Below, one piece after another: positions 1 through 5,926 of a stretch of DNA of 7,057 nt. Under the pieces are notes generated by a model, which searched no databases, had not been told where the DNA came from, and saw nothing but the letters and a program-made list of their open reading frames with translations. A program made the position numbers and the translations under genes. The stretch is taken from the NCBI GenBank assembly GCA_050115015.1, contig JASFRI010000215.1:1-7057 (forward strand). Direction: 5' to 3'. Numbering within the stretch: the first letter of the stretch is position 1; each line of letters starts with the position of its first letter. Origin of the DNA: JASFRI01 sp050115015. GTDB taxonomy: Bacteria; Acidobacteriota; Polarisedimenticolia; CBDVAL01.

Positions 1-1
1 G

Positions 2-661
2 GCGCTGCACCTGCGCGACGCCGGCCACGAGGTGCAGGTCGCCCACGACGGTCGGACCGGCTCGAGGCGGGCCGACGCCGGGGAGCACGACCTCGTGATC
101 CTGGACCTCATGCTCCCCGACATGGACGGTCTGGAGATCTGCAAGCGCCTGCGCTCGCGGCCGGACTACACGCCCATCCTCATGCTCACGGCCCGGTCCG
201 GCGAGCTGGACCGGGTTCTCGGCCTCGAGGTCGGCGCCGACGACTATCTGACCAAGCCCTTCAGCATCCGTGAGCTGCTCGCCCGCGTGAAGGCCCTGTT
301 CCGGCGGATCGAGGCCCTGGCCGCGGAGCAGCCCGCCCAGGAGGATCGGCCGGTCGCCATCGGCGACCTGCGCATCGATCCCGTCAAGCGAACCGTCGTC
401 GTGGGGGACAGGCCGGTCGAGTTGACCGCCCGGGAGTTCGATCTCCTCGCCCAGTTCGCGAGGCACCCGGGGCGGGCGTACACCCGCGCCGAGCTGCTGG
501 ACCTCGTCTGGGGCTACGGTCACGACGGCTACGAGCACACGGTCAACACCCACATCAACCGTCTGCGATCCAAGATCGAGACGGACCCGTCCCGGCCCCG
601 GCACATCCTGACCGTCTGGGGGGTGGGGTACAAGCTCGCCGAGCCCGGGCTCGAAGGGTAG
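2..661 (+). CDS. OmpR/PhoB-family response regulator, 5' end cut by window
   Basis: This is a DNA-binding response regulator of a two-component system. It accepts a phosphate from a partner kinase and then acts as a transcription factor. The frame is open to the left edge, so 219 residues are visible. About 15 N-terminal residues, including the usual acidic pair of the receiver domain, are missing. The GTG at 32 is internal and is not the start. Receiver domain (visible residues 1-100): phospho-acceptor D35 in LVILDLMLP, conserved T63 in LMLTAR, and K85 in DYLTKPF. After a linker (about 101-115), a winged-helix DNA-binding domain occupies about 116-215, with the typical ELTAREFDLL, VNTHINRLRSKIE and VWGVGYKL segments. 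The stop is 4 nt before the kinase ATG, indicating an operon and probable translational coupling. Oddity: residues 21-23 read SRR where the family usually has an L-x-x pattern; see findings. The family call is secure from motifs; target genes are unknown. Confidence 0.96.
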   Translation, partial: ALHLRDAGHEVQVAHDGRTGSRRADAGEHDLVILDLMLPDMDGLEICKRLRSRPDYTPILMLTARSGELDRVLGLEVGADDYLTKPFSIRELLARVKALFRRIEALAAEQPAQEDRPVAIGDLRIDPVKRTVVVGDRPVELTAREFDLLAQFARHPGRAYTRAELLDLVWGYGHDGYEHTVNTHINRLRSKIETDPSRPRHILTVWGVGYKLAEPGLEG

Positions 662-665
662 CTCG

Positions 666-2165
666 ATGCTGCGTTCCCTCTACGCGAAGCTCTCCCTGGC
701 CCTGCTGGCGGTCCTGGCGATCATCGGCGTCTTGTACCTCCTCGTGACGCTGGTCACGACGCGGGTGTTCCTGCAGGAGGTCAACCAGAAGCTGGATCGG
801 GACGTGGCGGAGCATCTCGTGGCGGAAGTCCCGCTGTTCGTCGGGGGCCAGGTCGACGAGGCCGCTCTCGAGCAGATCTTCCACATGATGATGGTCGCCA
901 ACCCCAGCATCGAGATCTACCTCCTCGATCCGGGGGGGGCGATCCTCGCCTACTCGGCGCCGCCGGGGAAGGTGCAGGCGGACCGCGTGGCCCTCGAGCC
1001 CATCCGCCGCTTCCTGGAGGGTAGGGTGACCTTGCCGATCACCGGGGACGATCCGCGGCATCCCGGACGAAGGAAGGCATTCTCGGCGGCGACCATCGAG
1101 CACGACGGCGATCTGGAGGGCTACCTCTACGTCGTGCTGGGAGGCGAGCACTACGACACCGCGGTGCAGATGCTCCAGGGGAGCTACGCGCTCCGCCTCG
1201 GGGTGGCGGCGCTGCTCGCCGCCCTGCTGTTCGCGCTCCTTGCGGGCCTGCTGCTCTTCAGCGTGCTGACGCGCCGACTACGGAGGCTGGCCGACGCGAT
1301 GGAGGGGTTCGCGCGCAGCGGTTTCTCGGAGGGCGCCATCGAGGACGTGCCGCGGCCGTCCGGCGGTGGGGACGAGATCGACCGTCTCGGAGTGACCTTC
1401 CGGGAGATGGCGGAGCGCATGGCGGAGAACCTCCAGGAGCTCCGCCGGGCGGATTCCCTGCGGCGGGAGGTCGTTGCCAACGTCTCCCATGATCTCCGCA
1501 CGCCCCTCGCCTCGCTGCGGGGATACCTGGAGACGGTGCTCCTGAAGGAGGGGGAGCTCTCTCCCGGGGAACAGCGCCGTTATGTGGAGACCGCGCTCCA
1601 GCACAGCGACAGCCTCGAGAGGCTGGTCTCGGAGCTGTTCGAGCTGGCCCGGCTGGAGTCGTGGGAGACTCTTCCGCACCCGGAGCCCTTCGCCGTGGGG
1701 GAGCTGGTCCAGGACGTCTCCCAGAAGTTCCGCCTGGAGGCGGAGCGGAGGCAGGTGCGGCTCCAGGCGGACCTGGTCAAGGACCTCCCCTTCGTCGCGG
1801 CGGACATCGGCATGATCGAGCGGGTCCTCGAGAACCTGCTCGACAACGCGCTCCGCTACACCCCGGCGGGTGGTGAGGTGAGGCTCTCCACGGGACGCTG
1901 CGAACGCGGGGTCGCCGTCGAGGTGGCGGACACCGGGTCCGGCATCCCGGAGGAGGACCTGCCCCACATCTTCGATCGCTTCTACCGGCGGCGCGACGCG
2001 GTCGAGGCCGGTCACGGCGGGGCGGGCCTCGGCCTGGCGATCAGCAAGAAGATCCTGGACCTGCACGGCAGCCGCATCGAGGTGCGAAGCGCCGCCGGAA
2101 CCGGCACCACGTTCCGGTTCCAGCTCCCTCTCCAGCCGCCCCCGCCGCCACGACGTTCGATGTGA
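666..2165 (+). CDS. Membrane sensor histidine kinase (HAMP-HisKA-HATPase)
   Basis: This is the partner kinase of the upstream response regulator: it autophosphorylates on histidine and passes the phosphate on. It has 499 residues. Segments in order: transmembrane helix 1 at about 10-31; an extracytoplasmic sensor of about 145 residues (32-177); transmembrane helix 2 at about 178-200; HAMP at about 200-262; a HisKA dimerisation helix with H275 in NVSHDLRTPL; and a HATPase_c domain from about 335 to 490. The N box is ENLLDNALRYTP (E389, N390, N394), the G1 box is DTGSGIP (D422), the F box is IFDRFYR, and the G2 box is GGAGLGLAIS. All catalytic motifs look intact. The sensor contains an alpha/beta run (IEIYLLDPGGAILAYSAPPG, later GYLYVVLGGE) that suggests a PAS/Cache-like fold; this is inference. 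The ATG at 666 follows the GAAGGG at 653-658 and is the first start after the regulator stop. The tail ends in a proline run of no known meaning. The ligand cannot be read from the sequence. Confidence 0.96.
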   Translation: MLRSLYAKLSLALLAVLAIIGVLYLLVTLVTTRVFLQEVNQKLDRDVAEHLVAEVPLFVGGQVDEAALEQIFHMMMVANPSIEIYLLDPGGAILAYSAPPGKVQADRVALEPIRRFLEGRVTLPITGDDPRHPGRRKAFSAATIEHDGDLEGYLYVVLGGEHYDTAVQMLQGSYALRLGVAALLAALLFALLAGLLLFSVLTRRLRRLADAMEGFARSGFSEGAIEDVPRPSGGGDEIDRLGVTFREMAERMAENLQELRRADSLRREVVANVSHDLRTPLASLRGYLETVLLKEGELSPGEQRRYVETALQHSDSLERLVSELFELARLESWETLPHPEPFAVGELVQDVSQKFRLEAERRQVRLQADLVKDLPFVAADIGMIERVLENLLDNALRYTPAGGEVRLSTGRCERGVAVEVADTGSGIPEEDLPHIFDRFYRRRDAVEAGHGGAGLGLAISKKILDLHGSRIEVRSAAGTGTTFRFQLPLQPPPPPRRSM

Positions 2166-2169
2166 TCGA

Positions 2170-2272
2170 TTCGTGACCCTTTCGGGACCGAATCCGGAGT
2201 CCGGAGGCGTAGAAGTGGATACCACTTCGAGAGTCACGGAATCCATCCGATGTGGCTCGTGCCCGAAAGGAG
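2170..2272 (+). promoter_or_regulatory. Structured leader that could hide the ribosome binding site of the 2281 gene
   Basis: The gap between the kinase gene and the small secreted-protein gene holds several pairing elements. CCTTTCGGG at 2178-2186 is perfectly complementary over 9 bp to CCCGAAAGG at 2262-2270. The latter contains the first bases of the Shine-Dalgarno AAAGGAG (2266-2272). A second pairing, 2170-2177 with 2233-2240 (8 bp including one G-U), interleaves with the first, so the two would compete. Between them sit a perfect hairpin at 2212-2228 and a tandem 7-mer, TCCGGAG twice, at 2193-2206. This layout would suit translational control of the downstream gene. It matches no riboswitch class I recognise, and no transcription start is evident. 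The pairings are seen in the sequence; a regulatory role is inference. Confidence 0.35.
2212..2228. repeat. Perfect 17-nt palindrome (7-bp arms, 3-nt centre)
   Basis: GAAGTGG and CCACTTC flank the centre ATA. On DNA this is the size and symmetry of an operator for a dimeric regulator. On RNA it would be a 7-bp hairpin with a tight loop. It lies 47 nt after the kinase stop and 52 nt before the next start. There is no T-run after it, so it is not a standard intrinsic terminator. Confidence 0.6.
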
Positions 2273-2280
2273 AACGACCG

Positions 2281-2736
2281 ATGACAGGACGTCGAATCAC
2301 CTGGATCACCGTGGCGGCCATGACCCTCGCCCTCGCCGCGCCCGCCGCGATGGCGGACCGTGCCCAGCGGGTGGAGGATGCGCTCTGGGGCGGCGGGGTC
2401 ATCTGGGACACGGTGGGCACGCCGGCGAACTTCCACAAGGTGCCCACCACCCGCTCGCTGGACCGTCTTTACAGCTTCTCGATGAGCGGCCTGATGGGAC
2501 AGCGCTCCGTCGCCAGCAACGTCCCGGGGGACCGGGAATTCAACGGCGGGCGCTGGTGGGTACAGATGGTCGTGTTCACCGAGGCGGGGCTCGAGGCCCA
2601 CGACCCCGACGGTGACGGCTACGTCAACTTCGAGCTGACCAGCGCCGATGAGGTCCTGGAGCACCGGGACCTCGGCCATCTCGAGATCATGCCGACGATG
2701 ATGTACTTCGAGTGCCCGATGCTTCCTGCCCACTGA
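2281..2736 (+). CDS. Small secreted protein of unknown function with an EF-hand-like loop
   Basis: I do not recognise a named family. The product is 151 residues. It has a clear Sec signal peptide: basic MTGRR, a hydrophobic core at about residues 8-20, and a likely cleavage after AMA (residue 25, just before D26). A mature protein of about 126 residues would thus be exported to the periplasm or outside. The mature part has one cysteine (C145), aromatic stretches (GGRWWVQMVVF at 89-99), and DPDGDGYVNFE at 108-118. That stretch resembles a calcium-binding EF-hand loop (D108, D110, D112, G113, hydrophobic V115), but its glutamate is at loop position 11 instead of 12, so calcium binding is uncertain. 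The ATG at 2281 was chosen for its AAAGGAG Shine-Dalgarno 8 nt upstream and because the signal peptide begins exactly there. A GTG at 2173 in the same frame would add 36 residues ahead of the signal. It lies downstream of the two-component genes and may be one of their targets, which is unproven. Confidence 0.85.
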   Translation: MTGRRITWITVAAMTLALAAPAAMADRAQRVEDALWGGGVIWDTVGTPANFHKVPTTRSLDRLYSFSMSGLMGQRSVASNVPGDREFNGGRWWVQMVVFTEAGLEAHDPDGDGYVNFELTSADEVLEHRDLGHLEIMPTMMYFECPMLPAH

Positions 2737-3100
2737 CCTTCGCGCGTCAGGCGGGATCGGTGTCCGCCGGCGCGATCCGGGTTGTCTCGCATGTCGCCCG
2801 GGGTCCCGGAGGCTGCCTGCCGGCCGTCGGGGCGACCCCTCCCGGGCGGCATGCGGCTGTACGGCTCCCGTCCCCCGCAGCCTGGTCACCGCCTCGTTGC
2901 CGGAGGAAACGGCATCCCGCTTCCCGGCAGGTCCGGCATCGTCCATCTCCGGCGGCATCAGGACTTTCTGGCGCCGGGAGCGGTCGAGGCCGGTCGCCTC
3001 CCCCGCCCCGATCCCCCGGACCCGCCGCGGTTCCCGCGGAGGGTCATGCTAGACTCTAGGGCCTTTCGCGTGGTGTGGCGTCCTGGGCTCCGGGGGGATC
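2737..3100. other. Non-coding stretch between the secreted-protein and transporter genes
   Basis: I see no gene in these 364 nt. Open frames here have no ribosome binding site or recognisable protein and are by-products of GC-rich sequence. Just past the stop, CTGAC (2733-2737) and GTCAG (2746-2750) could form a small hairpin. Further on, GGGGTC (2800-2805) pairs with GACCCC (2834-2839), extendable by GCCC (2796-2799) with GGGC (2844-2847) across a bulge. Neither is followed by a T-run, so intrinsic termination is not supported. The right end carries the candidate promoter described separately. Confidence 0.6.
3047..3059 (+). promoter_or_regulatory. Candidate extended -10 promoter element overlapping an 11-nt palindrome
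   Basis: TGC followed by TAGACT (3047-3055) fits the extended -10 pattern TGnTATAAT with four of six core matches. It stands out as an AT-richer spot in very GC-rich sequence. Transcription would start near 3061-3063, leaving a leader of about 40 nt before the transporter start. No convincing -35 is present: TTCCCG at 3031-3036 has only a 13-nt spacer. CTAGA-C-TCTAG (3049-3059) is a perfect palindrome covering most of the -10, so a bound protein there could block transcription. Promoter and operator roles are inferred. Confidence 0.4.
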
Positions 3101-4900
3101 GTGGTCGAGAAACGCAAGACGTTGATGATGCGCTTCCTGGACGGGGTGGAGCGCTACGGGAACCGGCTGCCGCATCCGTTTTGGCTATTCTGCATCCTCA
3201 TCCTCATCGTCTGCCTCGCCTCCGCGACCCTCGCCCACTTCGGCGTGACCGTGGATCGTCCTGCGACCCACGTCCTGCGGACGGTCGGCCCCGGGGGCGG
3301 CACCGACGGTCGGGCCTTCACGGCGGCCGCGGAACCGGACGCGCTGGTGCTGAAGATCCGGAGCGCGAATCTGAGCTCCCGCCTGACGAACCTCCACCTG
3401 GAGCTGTACCACGGCGGCCAGCTCATTTACGACGAGCCGATCGCCCCGGAGAAGCTCCGCGAGCTCCGGGTGTCCACGAAGACCTTCCCGGTCCTGCAGG
3501 CGGGAGACGAGTACGTCATCAAGATCGTCAACCGGGCGGAGTCGATCCCGATCCGGTCGCTCCCCACGAAGGCCGGACTGGAGTGGTTCGTCCTCCACAT
3601 GGTGGAGAACTTCGCTCACTTCGAGCCCCTCGGGCTGGTCCTCGTGATGCTGATGGGCGTCGCCATCGCCGAGGGGGCGGGGCTCGTGCCCACGGTCATG
3701 CGGGGGGTCGCCCTGAGCGTCCCCGGCTGGCTGATCATCCCGGTCCTGTTCGCCCTCGCCGCCTGCGGGAACGTGGGCTCCGACGCCGGCATCGTGGTGA
3801 TCCCGCCCCTGGCGGCCGCGATCTTCAAGCAGATGGGAAAGAGCCCCATCGCGGGACTCCTGGTGGGCTACGTCGGGGCCACGGCGGGGTTCACGGCGAA
3901 CTTCTTTCCGGCGGGGACCGACGTGCTCGCGATGTCCCTCACCAACGCCGCCACCGGCGGGACGCCCGAGGTGAACGTCTTCTCGAACTGGTATTTCATG
4001 GCCCTCTCGGTCCCGTTCCTGGCGATCCTCGGGACCTTCGTCACCCGGCGCTACCTCATGCCGCGGCTCGGGGACGCCGGCGATGCGGCCACCGCGCAGA
4101 TCGATCCGCTGACCGGCCGGGAGAAGCGCGCCTCCCTGGTGGCCTTGCTGGCGATCCTGGCCGCGATGGCGTTGTGGGCGATCACCATCATCCCCGAGAA
4201 CGGCTGGCTGCGGAATCCCGACCCGGACCCGGAGCTCATCTGGCGTTCCCCCTTCTTCCGGGGGCTGATCCCGGTGCTGTTCACCCTCTTCGCCGCCGGC
4301 GGGATCGCCTACGGCCTGGTCGCCGGCACGGTCAAGAAGGCCGACGACATCCTCGGCTTCATGACCGAGACGATGAAGCGGATGGGCCCGTACATCGTCC
4401 TGACGCTGGCCATCGCCCAGTTCACGGAGATGTTCCAGTGGAGCCGGATGGACCAGCTCATCGCCGTGGAGGGGGCGGCCTTCCTGAGAGCGGTGGGGAT
4501 GGAGGCGTTCCCGATCCCGTTCTTCATCAGCTTCATCCTCGTCATCGCCGTGGCGAACCTCTTCATGGGGAGCGCCTCCGCCAAGTGGGCGATCTTCGCG
4601 CCGATCTTCGTCCCCATGTTCATGGCCCTGGGCTTCCACCCGGCGTTCACCCAGCTCCTCTACCGCCTCGGCGACTCGATCACGAACTGCGTCAGCCCGC
4701 TCTACCCGTACTTCCCGATCCTCCTGGGGTGGATCGCGGAGATCGACCGGGAGAAGGCCAAGGTCGGCACCGTCCTGTCCTACCTGGTGCCCTACGCGAA
4801 CTTCCTGCTGCTGGGCTGGTTGGTGATGATGGTGATCTGGTACCTTCTGGGATTGCCGGTGGGGCCGGACAGCCCGCTGCTGCTGGCGGAGCAGGGGTGA
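3101..4900 (+). CDS. abgT: AbgT-family transporter with a long extracytoplasmic insertion
   Basis: This is an inner-membrane transporter of the AbgT family. Family members import p-aminobenzoyl-glutamate (E. coli AbgT) or are reported to export sulfonamides and other antimetabolites (MtrF, YdaH). Family signatures seen: RFLDGVERYGNRLPHPF at 11-27, SDAG around D228, NWYFM at 296-300, NLFMGSASAKWA at 486-497, FVPMFMALGFHPAF at 503-516, RLGDSITNCVSPL at 522-534, and the C-terminal YLLGLPVGP. D228, W496, P514, R522, D525 and P533 line up in spacing with residues I recall as functionally important in YdaH/MtrF. Length is 599 residues, against about 500-520 for the family. Nearly all the excess lies between helix 1 (about 27-47) and the next helix (about 172), as a strand-rich segment at 55-150. 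The GTG at 3101 follows GGGGGG at 3092-3097; ATG codons at 3125/3128 are possible alternatives without a good ribosome site. The lipoprotein gene starts 30 nt later, a probable operon. The substrate is not determinable here. Confidence 0.95.
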   Translation: MVEKRKTLMMRFLDGVERYGNRLPHPFWLFCILILIVCLASATLAHFGVTVDRPATHVLRTVGPGGGTDGRAFTAAAEPDALVLKIRSANLSSRLTNLHLELYHGGQLIYDEPIAPEKLRELRVSTKTFPVLQAGDEYVIKIVNRAESIPIRSLPTKAGLEWFVLHMVENFAHFEPLGLVLVMLMGVAIAEGAGLVPTVMRGVALSVPGWLIIPVLFALAACGNVGSDAGIVVIPPLAAAIFKQMGKSPIAGLLVGYVGATAGFTANFFPAGTDVLAMSLTNAATGGTPEVNVFSNWYFMALSVPFLAILGTFVTRRYLMPRLGDAGDAATAQIDPLTGREKRASLVALLAILAAMALWAITIIPENGWLRNPDPDPELIWRSPFFRGLIPVLFTLFAAGGIAYGLVAGTVKKADDILGFMTETMKRMGPYIVLTLAIAQFTEMFQWSRMDQLIAVEGAAFLRAVGMEAFPIPFFISFILVIAVANLFMGSASAKWAIFAPIFVPMFMALGFHPAFTQLLYRLGDSITNCVSPLYPYFPILLGWIAEIDREKAKVGTVLSYLVPYANFLLLGWLVMMVIWYLLGLPVGPDSPLLLAEQG

Positions 4901-4943
4901 AGCGGCGGATCCAGCCGGAAGGAGGCCGGCATGAAGCGGCGGA
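4898..4943 (+). repeat. 12-nt direct repeat spanning a stop codon and the next start codon
   Basis: TGAAGCGGCGGA occurs at 4898-4909, where its TGA is the transporter stop, and again at 4932-4943, where it begins inside the ATG of the lipoprotein gene. The copies are 34 nt apart. Together with the preceding base, each reads as a start codon followed by the same three codons (GTG or ATG, then AAG CGG CGG). The first copy is out of frame with the real gene because 34 is not a multiple of three. Confidence 0.7.
4919..4925 (+). promoter_or_regulatory. Strong ribosome binding site of the glucosaminidase gene
   Basis: AAGGAGG ends 5 nt before the ATG at 4931. It is the best Shine-Dalgarno match in the window and fixes this start over the GTG at 4897. 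Confidence 0.85.
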
Positions 4944-5923
4944 CGATCTTCACCAGCCTGCTGGTGGCGTTCCTTTTCCTCGGGTGCGGCGGCACACCGG
5001 AGGACGCGGCGCCGGGGGACCTTGCCGACGAGGGCGCGAGGGGTGCCGCGGACGGGGCCGCCTCCGCGGGTGAGCGGGAGAGCCGGGAGCTGGCGATCTC
5101 CGGCTACCAGGACATCCTGGACCTGTTCGAGGAGCTCAACTACACCCCCGAGGCCTGGCAGGCTGGTATCCGCGAGGTGCCGCGGGTCTACCTCACCGCG
5201 GTCGGCGATCGGTGGCGCGAGCAGACCGTCAAGGAAATCACCGTCCTCCTGAAGAAGCGGCTGTTCTTCCGCGCGCTGGCCCCGCTCGTGCTCCGGTCGA
5301 ACGAGCGCATCCTGCAGGAGCGGGAGCGCCTGGGGCGGATCCGGGAGTCGGGTTCGTCACCCGGCGACGCCGCCTGGCTGTCGGAGCTGGCGATGCGCTA
5401 CGACGTTGCCGAGACCGCGGATCAGGCGATCACCCCGGAGATGCTGGACGAGCTCTGGGTCCGCGTGGACGTCATCCCGGTCTCCCTGGCCCTGAGCCAG
5501 GCGGCGGAGGAGAGCGGATGGGGGACGTCGCGGTTCGCGGGCCAGGGGAACGCCCTGTTCGGCCAGTGGACCTGGGGCGAGCACGGGATGGCCCCCGACA
5601 AGCAGCGCCAGGAGCTCGGGAACTACGGCATCGCCGCCTTCGAGACGCCCTTCCAGTCGGTGGTCGCCTACATGCTGAACCTGAACACCCATGCCGCGTA
5701 CGCGGACCTGCGCGCCCGCCGGGCGGCGGCCCGGAAACGGGGCGAGGAGCCGACGGGCCGGGACCTGGCGCTGGGGCTGTCGCGGTACTCGGAGCGGGGC
5801 GAGGGCTACGTCAGGTCGCTCCACGCCCTCATGGAGTTCAACCGCCTCGAGCCCGCCGACGACGCATACCTGTCGGACGGTCCGGCCATCTATCTCGTCC
5901 CCGCCACCGCCCCCGCGGACTGA
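4931..5923 (+). CDS. bax: Bax-type glucosaminidase lipoprotein (peptidoglycan hydrolase)
   Basis: This is a predicted N-acetylglucosaminidase of the Bax/FlgJ-like (GH73) type, which cleaves glycan strands of peptidoglycan. It has 330 residues. The N-terminus is a lipoprotein signal (MKRR, hydrophobic core, FLGC), so C19 would be lipidated and anchored to a membrane in the periplasm. A low-complexity Ala/Gly/Asp/Glu-rich linker follows (about 20-50), then a helical region beginning near residue 56. The catalytic domain spans about 150-306. Its core IPVSLALSQAAEESGWGTSR carries the likely catalytic acid E194, followed by FAGQGNALFGQWTW (202-215) and the YGIAAFETPFQSVVAYMLNL segment (232-251), all typical of Bax. 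E. coli Bax is shorter (about 270 residues); the excess lies mostly in the N-terminal linker and the C-terminal tail. It follows the AbgT gene by 30 nt on the same strand. The stop is 3 nt from the stop of the opposing peptidase gene. The family is secure; exact bond specificity and which membrane is used are not shown by the sequence. Confidence 0.92.
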   Translation: MKRRTIFTSLLVAFLFLGCGGTPEDAAPGDLADEGARGAADGAASAGERESRELAISGYQDILDLFEELNYTPEAWQAGIREVPRVYLTAVGDRWREQTVKEITVLLKKRLFFRALAPLVLRSNERILQERERLGRIRESGSSPGDAAWLSELAMRYDVAETADQAITPEMLDELWVRVDVIPVSLALSQAAEESGWGTSRFAGQGNALFGQWTWGEHGMAPDKQRQELGNYGIAAFETPFQSVVAYMLNLNTHAAYADLRARRAAARKRGEEPTGRDLALGLSRYSERGEGYVRSLHALMEFNRLEPADDAYLSDGPAIYLVPATAPAD

Positions 5924-5926
5924 TCG

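Noticed and set aside
2233..2262. ECF-sigma-like promoter (GGAAT followed at a distance by CGTG) before the secreted-protein gene
   Set aside because: The match to a GGAAC-type -35 is imperfect, the -10 is too short to judge, and the resulting start would leave almost no leader.
2173..2280. GTG at 2173 as start of the small secreted protein
   Set aside because: It would put 36 polar residues ahead of a complete signal peptide. The ATG at 2281 has a proper Shine-Dalgarno at 2266-2272.
1278..2450. A 390-codon open frame on the - strand opposite the kinase and secreted-protein genes
   Set aside because: It runs antisense across two real genes and the gap between them, with low-complexity composition and no motifs.
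2733..2750. Possible intrinsic terminator after the secreted-protein gene
   Set aside because: The stem is only 5 bp with an 8-nt loop, overlaps the stop codon and is not followed by a T-run.
3185..4639. A 484-codon open frame on the - strand opposite the transporter gene
   Set aside because: It is an antisense shadow. The product is rich in Asp, Glu, Gly, Arg and His with no recognisable fold, while the + strand frame has clear AbgT motifs.
2782..5073. A 763-codon open frame on the + strand across the intergenic region and the transporter gene
   Set aside because: It overlaps the well-supported AbgT gene in another frame. Its product is Arg/Pro/Gly/His-rich with no domain, and its start has no ribosome site. 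Long spurious frames are expected at this GC content.
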